64,000 nucleotides of DNA from Sympetrum striolatum (Eukaryota > Arthropoda > Insecta > Odonata > Libellulidae): NCBI GenBank assembly GCA_947579665.1, contig OX388352.1:34714216-34778215 (forward strand). The letters run 5' to 3'. Position numbers and translations under genes: made by a program. The notes beneath the pieces are model-generated. The model was not told the DNA's origin, searched no databases, and saw nothing but the letters and a program-made list of their open reading frames with translations. Shown in pieces: positions 21,983 through 35,860 of this stretch (positions are counted from its first letter, which is position 1; every line of letters starts with the position of its first letter).

Positions 21983-23573
21983 TATTACAAAAATATACTT
22001 CCAAGAAAATTTAGAATTTTGAAACTGAATAACTGTTTCAGGGTTAATACTATGTTAAATTAAGTATACGAGTACAATATTCACGTGTTCACTGGATTGG
22101 CAGCTCTGATTCTGTAAGAGACTTCTCCTGCACCCACTTCAGTCCTTACGTCGGTGGAGACGACTGTTACTACTCCTACCCTAAAACAGAGACATTTATC
22201 AATAAATGAAAATATATTACAAAAATATACTTCCAAGAACATTTAGAATATTGAAATTGAATAACTGTTTCACGAGTAATACTATGTTAAATTAAGTATA
22301 GGAGTACAATATTCACGTGTTCACTGGATTGGCAGCTCTGATTCCGTTAGAGGCCTCTCCTGCATCCAGTTTAGTCCTTACTTCTGTGGAGACGACTGTT
22401 ACTACTCCTTCCCTAAAACAGAGACATGTATCAATAAATGAAAATATATTACAAAAATATACTTCCAAGAAAATTTAGAATATTGAAATTTAATAACTGT
22501 TTCGGGGTTAATACTATGTTAAATTAAGTATACGAGTACAATATGCACGTGTTCACTGGATTGGCAGCTCTGATTCCGTTAGAGACTACTCCTGCATCCA
22601 ATTTAGTCCATACGTCTGTGGAGACGACTGTTACTAATCCTTCCCTAAAACAGAGACATGTGTCAATAAACAAAAATATATTTAAAAAATATACTTCCAA
22701 GATTATTTAGAATATTGAAATTGAATAACTGTTTCAGGAGTAATACTATGTTAATTATGTATACGAGTGCAATATTCACGTGTTCACTGGATTGGCAGCT
22801 CTGATTCCGTTAGAGGCTTCACCTGCATCCAGTTTAATTCTAACATCTGTGGAGACGACTGTTAATACTCCTTCCCTAAAACAGAAACATGTATCAATAA
22901 ACGAAAATATATTACAAAAATATACTTCCAAGAATATATAGAATATTGAAATTGAATATCTGTTTCAGGGTTAATACTATGTTAAATTAAGTATAGGAGT
23001 ACAATATTCACGTGTTCACTGGATTGGCAGCTCTGATTCCGTTAGAGACTTCTCCTGCATCCAATTTAGTCCTACCTTTTTGGAGACGAATGTTTCTACT
23101 CCTACCATAAAACAGAGACATGTATCAATAAACGAAAATGTATTACAAAAATATACTTCCAAGAAAATTTAGAATATTGAAATTGAATAACTGTTTCAGG
23201 GTTAATACTACGTTAAATTAAGTATACGAGTACAATATTCACGTCTTCACTGGATTGGCATCTCTGATTCCGTTAGAGACTTCTTCTGCATCCAGTTTAG
23301 CCCTTACTTCAGTGGAGACGACGGTTACTTCTCCTTCCCTAAAACAGAGACATGTATCAATAAACGAAAATATATTACAAAATTATACTTCCAAGAAAAT
23401 TTAGAATATTGAAATTGAATAAATGTTATGGGGTTAATACTATGTTAAATTAAGTATACGAGTACAATATTCACGTGTTCACTGGATTGGCAGCTCTGAT
23501 TCCGTTAGAGACTTGTCCTGCACCCAATTTAGTCCTTACGTCTGCTGAGACGCCTGTTACTAATCCTTCCCTA
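21983..23573 (+). repeat. Seven-monomer block, third copy (offset 4,403 bp from 17,580)
   Basis: Shared landmarks are TCTGTAAGAG (17,708/22,111), AGACATGTGTCAATAAAC (18,251/22,654) and GCTGAGACGCC (19,141/23,544), all at exactly 4,403 bp (19 monomers). The same landmarks also occur about 7,173 bp before the first of these, so this segment exists three times in the left half of the array. Confidence 0.8.
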
Positions 23574-24284
23574 AAACAGAGACATGTATCAATAAACGAA
23601 AATATATTACAAAAATATGCTTCCAAGAAAATTTAAAATTTTGAAATTGAATAACTGTTTCAGGGTTAATACTATGTTAAATTAAGTATACCAGTACAAT
23701 ATTCATGTGTTCACTGGATAGGCAGCTCTGATTCCGTTAGAGGCTTCTTCTGCATCCAGTTTAGTCGTTACTTCTGTGGAGACGACTGTTACTACTCCTA
23801 CCCTAAAACAGAGACATGTATCAATAAACGAAAATATATAACAAAAATATACTTCCAAGAAAATTTAGAATATTGAAATTGAATAACTGTTTCAGGAGTA
23901 ATACTATGTTAAATAAGTATACGAGTACAATATTCACGTGTTCACTGGATTGGCAGCTCTGATTTCGTTAGTGATATCTCCTGCACCCAGTTTAGTCCTT
24001 ATGTCTGTGGAGACGACTGTTACTAATCCTTCCCTAAAACAGAGACATGTATCAATAAATAAAATATATTACAAAAATATACTTCCAAGAAAATTTAGAA
24101 TATAGAAATTGAATAACTGTTTCAGGGTTAATACTATGTTAAATTAAGTATACGAGTACAATATTCACGTGTTCACTGGATTGGCAGCTCTGATTCCGTT
24201 AGAGACTTCTCCTGCACCCAGTTTAGTCATTACGTCTGTTGAGACGACTGTTACTACTCCTTCCCTAAAAAAGAGACATGTATC

Positions 24285-25920
24285 AATAAATGAAAATTTA
24301 TTACAAAAATATACTTCCAAGAAAATTTAGAATATTGAAATTGAATAACTGTTTCAGGGTTAATACTATGTTAAATTAAGTTTATGAGTACAATATTCAC
24401 GTGTTCACTGGATTGGCAGCTCTGATTTCGTTAGAGGCTTCACCTGCATCCAGTTTAGTCCTTACTTCTGTGGAGACGACTGTTACTACTCCTTCTCTAA
24501 AACAGAATCATGTATCAATAAACGAAAATATATTACAAAAATAGACTTCAAAGAAAATTTAGAATATTGAAATTGAATAACTCTTTCAGGAGTAATACTA
24601 TGTTAAATTAAGTTTACGAGTACAATATTCACGTGTTCACTAGATTTGCAGCTCTGATTTCTTTAGAGACATCTCCTGCACCCAGTTTAATCCTTACATC
24701 TGTGGAGACGATTGTTACTAATCCATCCCTAAAACAGAGACATGTATCAATAAACGAAAATATATTACAAAAATATACTTCAAAGAAAATTTAGAATTTT
24801 GAAATTGAATAACTGATTCAGGGTTAATACTATGTTAAATTAAGTATACGAGTACAATATTCACGTGTTCACTGGATTGGCAGATTGATTCCGTTAGAGG
24901 CTTCTCCTGCATCCAGTTTAGTCCTTAATTCTGTGGAGACGACTGATAATACTCCTTCCGTAAAACAGAGACATGTATCAATAAACAAAAATATACTTCC
25001 AAGAATTTTAAGAATATTGAAATTGAATAACTGTTTCAGGGTTAATACTATGTTAAATTATATATACGAGTACAATATTCACGTGTTCACTGGATTGGCA
25101 GCTCTGATTCCGTTAGAGACTTCTCCTGCACCCAGTTTAGTCCTTACGTCTGCTGAGACGACTGTTACTAATCCTTCCCTAAAACAGAGACATGTATCAA
25201 TAAACGAAAATATATTACAAAAATATACTTCCAAGAAAATTTAGAATATTGAAATTGAAAAACTGTGTCAGGGTTAATACTATGTTAAATTAAGGATACG
25301 AGTACAATATTCACGTCTTCACAGGATTGGCAGCTCTGATTCCGTTAGAGACTTCTCCTGCACCCAGTTTAGTCCTAACGTCTGTTGAGACGACTGTTAC
25401 TACTCCTTCCCTAAAACAGAGACATGTATCAATAAACGAAAATATATTACAAAAATATACTTCCAAAAAAATTTAGAATATTGAAATGGAAAAACTGTTT
25501 CAGGGTTAATACTATGTTAAATTAAGTATAGGAGTACAATATTCACGTGTTCACTGGATTGGCAGCTCTGATTCCGTTAGAGGCTTCTCCTGCATCCAGT
25601 TTAGTCCTTACTTCTGTGGAGAAGACTGTTACTACTCCTTCCCTAAAACAGAGACATGTATCAATAAACGAAAATATATTACAAAAATATACATCCAAGA
25701 AAATTTAGAATATTGAAATTGAATAACTGTTTCAGGGTTAATACTATGTTAAATTAAGTATACGAGTACAATATTCACCTGTTCACTGGATTGGCAGCTC
25801 TGATTCCGTTAGAGACTTCTCCTGCACCCAGTTTAGTCCTTATGTCTGCTGAGACGACTGTTACTAATCATTCCCTAACACAGAGAAATGTATCAATAAA
25901 CGTAAATATATTACAAAAAT
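24285..25920 (+). repeat. Seven-monomer block, copy 2 of the 9,720-bp-offset duplication
   Basis: Second copy of the block at 14,565-16,200, with very few substitutions. Right of about 25,920 the sequence leaves the block, joining monomers of the GTGCATTATTCACG type that are otherwise seen at about 21,840. Confidence 0.8.
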
Positions 25921-25999
25921 ATACTTCGAAAAAAATTTAGAATATTGAAATTGAATAACTGTTTCAGGAGTAATACTATGTTAAATTAAGTATACGAGT

Positions 26000-28900
26000 G
26001 CATTATTCACGTGTTCACTGGATTGGAAGCTCTGATTCCGTTAGAGACTTCTCCTGCACCCAGTTTAGTCCTTAGGTCTGTGGAGACGACTCTTACTAAT
26101 CCTTCCCTAAAACAGAGACATGTATCAATAAACGAAAATATATTACAAAAATATGCTTCCAAGAAAATTTGGAATTTTGAAATTGAATATCTGTTTCAGG
26201 GTTAATACTATGTTAAATTAAGTATACGAGTACAATATTCACGTGTTCACTGGATTGGCTGCTCTGATTCCGTTAGAGACTTCTCCTGAACCCAGGTTAG
26301 TCTTTACTTCTGTGGAGACGACTGTTACTACTCCTTCCCTAAAATAGAGACATGTATCAATAAACGAAAATGAATTACAAAAATATACTTCCAAGAAAAT
26401 TTAGAATATTCAAATTGAATAACTGTTTCAGGGTTAATACTATGTTAAATTAAGTATACGAGTACAATATTCACGTGTTCACTGGATTGGCAGCTCTGAT
26501 TTCGTAAGAGACAACTCCTGCACCCAGTTTAGTCCTTGCGTCTGTGGAGACGACTGTTACTACTCCTTCCGTAAAACAGAGACATGTATCAATACACGAA
26601 AATATATTACAAAAATATACTTCAAAGAATTTTTAGAATATTGAAATTGAATAACTTTTTCAGGGTTAATACTATGTTAAATTAATTATACGAGTATAAT
26701 ATTCACATGTTCACTGGATTGGCAGCTCTGATTCTGTAAGAGACTTCTCCTGCACCCACTTCAGCCCTTACGTCGGTGGAGACGACTGTTACTTCTCCTA
26801 CCCTAAAACAGAGACATGTATCAATAAATGAGAATATATTACAAAAATATACTTCCAAGAAAATTTAGAATATTGAAATTAATAACTGTTTCACGAATAA
26901 TACTATGTTAAATTAAGTATACGAGTACAATATTCACGTGTTCACTGGATTGGCAGCTCTGATTCCGTTAGAGACTACTCCTGCATCCAATTTAGTCCTT
27001 ACTTCAGTGGAGACGACTGTTACTACTCCTTCCCTAAAACAGAGAATGTATAAATAAACGAAAATATATTACAAAAATATACTTCCAAGAAAATTTAGAA
27101 TATTGAAATTGAATAACTTTTTCAGGGTTAGTACTATGTTAAATTAAGTATACAAGTACAAAATTCACGTGTTCACTGGATTGGCAGCTCTTATTCCGTT
27201 AGAGGCTTCTCCTGCATCCAGTTTAGTCCTTACTTCAGTGGAGAAGACTGTTACTACTCCTTCCCTAAAAAAGAGACATGTATCAATAAACGAAAATATA
27301 TTAATAAAATATGCTTCCAAGAAAATTTAGAATTTTGAAATTGAATAACTGTTTCAGGGTTAATACTATGTTAAATTAAGTATATCAGTACAATATTCAC
27401 GTGTTCACTGGATTGGCAGCTCTGAATCCGTTAGAGGCTTCTCCTGCACAAGGTTTAGTCCTTACGTCTGCTGAGACGACTGTTACTAATCCTTCCCTAA
27501 AACAGAGACTTGTATCAATAAACGAAAATATATTACAAAAATATACTTCCAAGAAAATTTAGAATATTGAAATTGAAAAACTGTTTCAGGGTTAATACTA
27601 TGTTAAATTAAGTATAGGAGTACAATATTCACGTGTTCACTGGATTGGCAGCTCTGATTCCGTTAGAGGCTTCTCCTGCATCCAGTTTAGTTCTTACTTC
27701 TGTGGAGACGACTGTTACTACTCCTTCCCTAAATCAGAGACATGTAACAATAAACGAAAATATATTACAAAAATATACTTCCAAGAAAATTTAGAATATT
27801 GAAACTGAATAACTGTGTCAGGGTTATTACTATCTTAAATTAAGTATACGAGTACAATATTCACTTGTGCACTGGATTGGCAGCTCTGATTCCGTTAGAG
27901 ACTTCCCCTGCACCCAGTTTAGTCCTTACTTCTGTGGAGACGACTGTTACTACTCCTTCCCTAAAACAGAGACATGTATCAATAAACGAAAATATAATAC
28001 AAAAATATACTTCCAAGAAAATATAGAATATTGAAATTGAATAACTGTTTCAGGGTAAATATTATGTTAAATTAAGTATAAGAGTACAATATTCACGTGT
28101 TCACTGGATTGGCAATTCTGATTCCGTTTGAGGCTTCTCCTGCATCCAGTTTAGTCCTTACTTCTGTGGAGACGACTGTTACTACTCCTTTCCTAAAACA
28201 GAGAAATGTATCAATAAACCATAATAAATTATAAAAATATACTTCCAAGAAAATTTAGAATATTGAAATTGAATTACTGTTTCAGGGTTAATACTATGTT
28301 AAATTAAGTATAGGAGTACAATATTCACGTGTTCATTGGATTGGCAGCACTGATTCCGTTAGAGGCTTCCCCTGTATCCAGTATAGTCCTTACTTATGTG
28401 GAGACGACTGTTACTACTCCTTCCCTAAAACAGAGACATGTATCAATAAACGAAAATATATTACAAAAATATACTTCCAAGAAAATTTAGAATATGCAAA
28501 TTGAATAACTGTTTCAGGGTTAATACTATGTTAAATTAAGTATACTGGTACAATATTTACGTGTTCACTGGTTTGGCAGCTCTGATTCCGTTATAGACTT
28601 CTCCTGAATCCAGTTTAGTCCTTACTTCTGTAAATACGACTGTTACTACTCCTACCCTAAATCAGGGACATGTATTTATAAACGAAAATATATTACAAAA
28701 ATATACTTCCAAGAAAATTGTGAACATTGAAATTGAATAACTGTTTCAGGGTTAATACTACGTTAAATTAAGTATACGAGTACAATATTCACGTGTTCAC
28801 TGGATTGGCAGCTCTGATTCCATTAGAGACTTCTTCTGCACCCAGTTTAGTCTTTACTTCTGTGAAGATGACTGTTACTTCTCCTTCCCTAAAACAGAGA

Positions 28901-31900
28901 CATGTATCAATAAACGAAAATATATTACAAAAATATACATCCAAGAAATTTAGAATATTGAAATTGAATAACTGTTTCGGGTTAATACTATGTTAAATTA
29001 AGTATACGAGTACAATATTCACGTGTTCACTGGATTGGCAGCTCTGATTCCGTTAGAGACTTCTCCTGCACCCAGTTTAGTCCTTACGTCTGTTGAGACG
29101 ACTGTTACTACTACTTCCCTAAAACAGAGACATGTATCAATTAACGAAAATATATTACAAAAATATACTTCCAAGAAAATTTAGAATATTGAAATTGAAT
29201 AACTGTTTCAGGGTTAATACTATGTTAAATTATGTATACGAGTACAATATTCACAAGTTCACTGGATTGGCAGCTCTGATTCCGTTAGAGAGTACTTCTG
29301 CATCCAATTTAGTCCTTACTTCTGTGGAGACGAATGTTACTACTCCTACCCTAAAACAGAGACATGTATCAATAAACGAAAATATATTACAAAAATAAAC
29401 TTCCAAGAAGATTTAGAATATTGAAATTGAATAACTGTTTCAGGAGTAATACTATGTTAAATTAAGTATACGAGTACAATATTCACGTGTTCACTGGATT
29501 GGTAGCTCTGATTTCGTTAGAGACATCTCCTGCACCCAGTTTAGTCCTTACGTCTGTGGAGACGACTGTTACTAATCCTTCCCTAAAACTGAGAAATGTA
29601 TCAATAAACGAAAATATATTACAAAAATATACTTCCAAGAAAATTTAGAAAATTGAAATTGAATAACTGATTCAGGGTTAATACTATGTTAAATTAAGTA
29701 TACGAGTACAATATTCACCTGTTCACTGGATTGGCAGCTCTGATTCCGTTAGAGGCTTTTCCTGCATCCAGTTTAGTCCTTACTTCTGTGGAGACGACTA
29801 TTACTACTCCTTCCGTAAAACAGAGACATGTATCAATAAACGAAAATATTTTACAAAAATATACTTCCGAGAAATTTTAGAATATTGAAATTGAATAACT
29901 GATTCAGGGTGAATACTATGTTAAATTAAGTATACGAGTACAATATTCACGTGCTCACTGGATTGGCAGCTCTGATTCCGTTAGAGACTTCTCCTACACC
30001 CAGTTTAGTCCTTACGTCTGTTGAGACGACTGTTACTACTACTTCCCTAAAACAGAGACATGTATCAATAAACGAAAATATATTACAAAAATATACTTCC
30101 AAGAAAATTTAGAATATTGAAATTGAATAACTCCTTCAGGGTTAATACTATGTTATATTAAGTATACAAGTACAATATTCACTTGTTCACTGGATTGGCA
30201 GCTCTGATTCCGTAAGAGACTACTCCTGCATCCAATTTAGTCCTTACATCTGTGGAGACGTATGTTACTAATCCTTCCCTAAGACAGAGACATGTATCAA
30301 TAAACGAAAATATATTACAAAAATATACTTCTAAGAAAATTTAGAATATTGAAACTGAATAACTGTTTCAGGGTTAATACTATGTTCAATTAAGTAAACG
30401 AGTACAATATTCACGTGTTCACTGGATTGGCAGCTCTGATTCCGTTAGAGAGTACTCCTGCATCCAATTTAGTCCTTACTTCTGTGTAGACGAATGTTAC
30501 TACTCCTACCCTAAAACAGAGACATGTATCAATAAACGAAAATATATTACAAAAATATACTTCCAAGAAAATTTAGAATATTAAATTGAATAACTGTTTC
30601 AGGAGTAATACTATGTTAAATTAAGTATACGGGTACAATATTCACGTGTTCACTGGATTGGCAGCTCTGATTCCGTTAGAGACTACTCCTGCATCCAATT
30701 TAGTCCTTACTTCTGTGGAGACGAATGTTACTACTCCTACCCTAAAAAAAAGACATGTATCAATAAACGAAAATATATTACAAAGATATACTTCCAAGAA
30801 AATTTAGAATATTGAAATTGAATAACTGTTTCAGGAGTAATACTATGTTAAATTAAGTATACGAGTACAATATTCACGTGTTCACTAGATTGGCAGCTCT
30901 GATTTCGTTAGAGATATCTCCTGCACCCAGTTTAATCCTTACATCTGTGGAGACGACTGTTACTAATCCTTCCCTAAAACAGAGACATGTATCAATAAAC
31001 AAAAATATGTTACAAAAATACACTTCCAAGAAAATTTAGAATATTGAAATTGAATAACTGTTTCAAGGTTAATACTATGTTCAATTAAGCATACGAGTAC
31101 AATATTCACGTGTTCACTTGATTGGCAGCTCTGATTCCGTTAGAGACTTCTCCTGCACCCAGTTTAGTCCTTACTTCTGTGGAGACGACTGTTACTAATC
31201 ATTCCCTAAAGCAGCGAAATGTTTCAATAAATGAAAATATATTACAAAAATATACTTCCAAGAAAATTTAGAATATTGAAATTGAATAACTGTTTCAAGG
31301 TTAATACTATGTTAAATTAAGTATAGGAGTACAATATTCACGTATTCACTGGATTGGCAGCTCTGATACAATTAGAGACTTTTCCTACACCCACTTCAGC
31401 CTTATGTCTGTGGAGACGACTGTTACTAATCATTCCCTAAAACAGAGAAATGTTTCAATAAACGAAAATACATTACAAAAATACACTTCCAAGATAATTT
31501 AGAATATTGAAATTGAATAACTGTTTCAGGGTTACTACTATGTTAAATTAAGTATACGAGTACAATATTCACGTGTTCACTGGATTGGCAGCTCTGATTC
31601 CGTTAGAGACTTCTCCTGCATCCTGTTTAGTCCTTACTTCTGTGGAGACGACTGTTACTACTCTTTCCCTAAAACAGAGACATGTATCAATAAAGGAAAA
31701 TACATTACAAAAATATACTTCCAAGAAAATTTAGAATATTGAAATTGAAAAACTTTTTCAGGGTTAATACTATGTTAAATTAAGTATACAAGTACAATAT
31801 TCACCTGTTCACTGGATTGGCAGCTCATATTCCGTTAGAGACTTTTCCTGCACACACTTCAGTCCTTATGTCTTTGGAGACGACTGTTACTACTCCTTCC

Positions 31901-32840
31901 CTAAAATAGAGACATGTATCAATAAACGAAAATATATTACAAAAATATACTTCCAAGAAATTTTAGAATATTGAAATTGAATAACTGATTCAGGGTTAAT
32001 ACTATATTAAATTAAGTATACGAGTAAAATATTCACGTGTTCACTGGATTGGCAGCTCTGATTCTGTTAGAGGCTTTTCCTGCATCCAGTTTAGTCCTTA
32101 CTTCTATGGAGTCGACTATTGTTACTCCTTCCGTAAAACAGAGACATGTATCAATAAACGAAAATATTTTACAAAAATATACTTCCAAGAAATTTTAGAA
32201 TATTGAAATTGAATAACTGATTCAGGGTTAATACTATGTTAAATTAAGTATACGAGTACAATATTCACGTGCTCACTGGATTGGCAGCTCTGATTCCGTT
32301 AGAGACTTCTCCTGCACCCAGTTTAGTCCTTACGTCTGTTGAGACGACTGTTACTACTACTTCCCTAAAACAGAGACATGTATCAATAAACGAAAATATA
32401 TTACAAAAATATACTTCCAAGAAAATTTAGAATATTGAAATTGAATAACTCCTTCAGGGTTAATACTATGTTTTATTAAGTATACAAGTACAATATTCAC
32501 TTGTTCACTGGATTGGCAGCTCTGATTCCGTTAGAGACTACTCCTGCATCCAATTTAGTCCTTACTTCTGTGTAGACGAATGTTACTACTCCTACCCTAA
32601 AACAGAGACATGTATCAATAAACGAAATATATTACAAAAATATACTTCCAAGAAAATTTAGAATATTAAAAAGAATAACTGTTTCAGGAGTAATACTATG
32701 TTAAATTAAGTATACGAGTACAATATTCACGTGTTCAGTGGATTGGCAGCTCTGATTTCGTTAGATACATCTCCTGCACCCAGTTTAGTCCTTACATCTG
32801 TGGAGACGACTGTTACTCATCCTTCCCTAAAACAGAGACA
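26000..32840 (+). repeat. Central array region, less regular monomers
   Basis: Monomers here show more private substitutions and small indels than the flanking parts. Long near-identical blocks are harder to find; one is about 29,830-30,150 resembling about 32,150-32,470 at 2,318 bp (10 monomers), sharing CACGTGCTCACTGG. The TAAATACGAC variant that is common to the right first appears here (about 28,630). This may be the transition between two homogenisation domains. No genes or insertions are seen. Confidence 0.6.
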
Positions 32841-32844
32841 TGTA

Positions 32845-35800
32845 TCAATAAACGAAAATATATTTCAAAAATATGCTTCAAAGAAAATTTAGAATTTTGA
32901 AATTGAATAACTGTTTCAGGGTTAATACTATGTTAAATTAAGTATACGAGTACAATATTCACGTGTTCACTAATTTGGCAGCTCTGATTCCGTTAGAGGC
33001 TTCTCCTGCATCCAGGTTAGTCCTTACTTCTGTAGAGACGACTGTTACTACTCCTTCCGTAAAACAGAGACATGTATCAATAAACGAAAATATATTACAA
33101 AAATATACTTCCGTGAAATTTTAGAATATTGAAATTGAATAACTGATTCAGGGTTATTACTATGTTAAATTATGTATACGAGTACAATATTCACGTGTTC
33201 ACTGGATTGGCAGCTCTGATTCCGTCAGAGAGTACTCCTGCATCCAATTTAGTCCTTACTTCTGTGGGGACGAATGTTACTACTCCTAACCTAAAACAGA
33301 GACATGTATCAATAAACGAAAATATATTACAAAAATATACTTCCAAGAAAATTTAGAATATTAAATTGAATAACTGTTTCAGGAGTAATGCTATGTTAAA
33401 TTAAGTATACGAGTACAATATTCACGTGTTCAGTGGATTGGCAGCTCTGATTACGTTGGAGACATCTCCTGCACCCAGTTTAGTCCTTACGTCTGTAGAG
33501 ACGACTGTTACTAATCCTTCCCTAAAACAGAGACATGTATCAATAAATGAAAATATATTACAAAAATATACTTCCAAGAAAATTTAGAATATTGAAATTG
33601 AATAACTGTTTCAGGGTTAATACTATGTTAAATTAAGTATACGAGTTCAATATTCACGTGTTCACTGGATTGGCAGCTCTGATTCCGTTAGAGGCTTCTC
33701 CTGCATCCAGTTTAGTCCTTACTTCTGTGGAGACGACTGTTACTACTCCTTCCCTAAAACAGAGAAATGTATCAATAAACGAAAATATATTACAAAAATA
33801 TACCTCCAAAAAAATTTAGAATATTGAAATTGAATAACTGTTTCAGGGTTAATACTATGTTAAATTAAGTATAGGAGTACAATATTCACGTATTCACTGG
33901 ATTGGCAGCTCTGATTCCGTTAGAGAGTACTCCTGCACCCAGTTTAGTCCTTACTTCTGTGGAGACGACTGTTACTACTCTTTCCCTAAAACAGAGACAT
34001 GTATCAATAAAGGAAAATACATTACAAAAATATACTTCCAAGAAAATTTAGAATATTGAAATTGAAAAACTGTTTCAGGGTTAAAACTATGTTAAATTAA
34101 GTATACGAGTACAATATTCACGTGTTCACTGGATTGGCAGCTCTGATTCCGTTAGAGGCTTTTCCTGCATCCAGTTTAGTCCTTACTTCTGTGGAGACGA
34201 CTATTACTACTCCTTCCATAAAACAGAGACATGTATCAATAAACAAAAATATATTACAAAAATATACTTCCAAGAAAATTTAGAATATTGAAATTGAATA
34301 ACTGTTTCAGGGTTAATACTATGTTAAGTTTTGTATACGAGTACAATAATTACGTGTTTACTGGATTGGCAGCTCTGATTCCGTTAGAGACTACTCCTGC
34401 ACCCAGGTTAGTCCTTACTTCTATGGAGACGACTGTTACTACTCCTTCCCTAAAACAGAGACATGTATCAATAAACGAAAATATATTACAAAAATATACT
34501 TCCAAGAAAATTTAGAATATTGAAATAGAATAACTGTTTCAGGGTTAATACTTTGTTAAATTAAGTATACGAGTACAATATTCACGTTTTTACTGCATTG
34601 GCAGCTCTGATTCCGTTAGAGACTTCTCCTGCATACAGTTTAGTCCTTACGTCTGTGGAGACGACTGTTACTAATCCTTCCCTAAAACAGAGACATGTAT
34701 CAATAAACGAAAATATATTACAAAAATATACTTCCAAGAAAATTTAGAATAGTGAAACTGAGTAACTATTTCAGGATTAATACTATGTTAAATTAAGTAT
34801 ACGAGTACAATATTCACCTGTTCACTGGATTGGCAGCTCTGATTCCGTTAGAGACTTTTCCTACACCCACTTCGGCCTTATGTCTGTGGAGACGACTGTT
34901 ACTAATCATTCCCTAAAACAGCGAAATGTTCCAATAAACGAAAATATATTACAAAAATATACTTCCAAGAAAATTTAGAATATTGAAATTGAATTAAAGT
35001 TTCAGGGTTACTACTATGTTAAATTAAGTATACGAGTACAATATTCACGTGTTCACTGGATTGGCAGCTCTGATTCCGTTAGAGACTACTACCGCATCCT
35101 GTTTAGTCCTTACTTCTGTAAATACGACTGTTACTACTCCTTCCTTAAAACAGAGACATGTATCAATAAACGAAAATATATTACAAAAATATACTTCCAA
35201 GAAAATTTAGAATATTGAAATTGAATAACTGTTTCAGGGTTAATACTATGTTAAATTAAGTATACGAGAACAATATTCACGTGTTCACTGGATTGGCCTC
35301 TCTGATTCCGTTAGAGACTACTCCCGCATCCTGTTTAGTCCTTACTTCTGTAAATACGACTGTTACTACTCCTTCCTTAAAACAGAGACATGTATCAATA
35401 AACGAAAATATATTACAAAAATATACTTCCAAGAAAATTTAGAATGTTGAAATTGAATAACTGTTTCAGGGTTAATACTATGTTAAATTAAGTATACGAG
35501 TACAATATTCACGTGTTCACTGGATTGGCAGCTCTGATTCTGTTAGAGACTTCTCCTGCACCCAGTTTAGTCCTTACGTCTGTGGAGACGACTGTTACTA
35601 ATCCTTCCCTAAATCAGAGACATGTATCAATAAACGAAAACATATTACAAAAATATACTTCCAAGAAAATTTAGAATATTGAAACTGAATAACTGTTCCA
35701 GGGTTAATACTATGTTAAATTAAGTATACGAGTACAATATTCACGTGTTCACTGGATTGGCAGCTCTGATTCCGTTAGAGGCTTCTCCTGCATCCAGTTT

Positions 35801-35860
35801 AGTCCTTACTACTAAGGAGACGACTGATACTACTCCTTCCCTTAAACAGAAACATGTATC
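32845..35860 (+). repeat. 13-monomer higher-order unit, copy 1
   Basis: A unit of about 3,014 bp directly followed by its near-identical second copy. Landmarks are ATTTCAAAAATATGCTTCAA (32,862/35,876), CCTAACCTAAAACAG (33,290/36,304) at offset 3,014, then GTTAAGTTTTGTATACG (34,323/37,569) at offset 3,246. It includes an internal doublet of monomers with CGCATCCTGTTTAGTCC (about 35,090 and 35,325). Confidence 0.85.
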
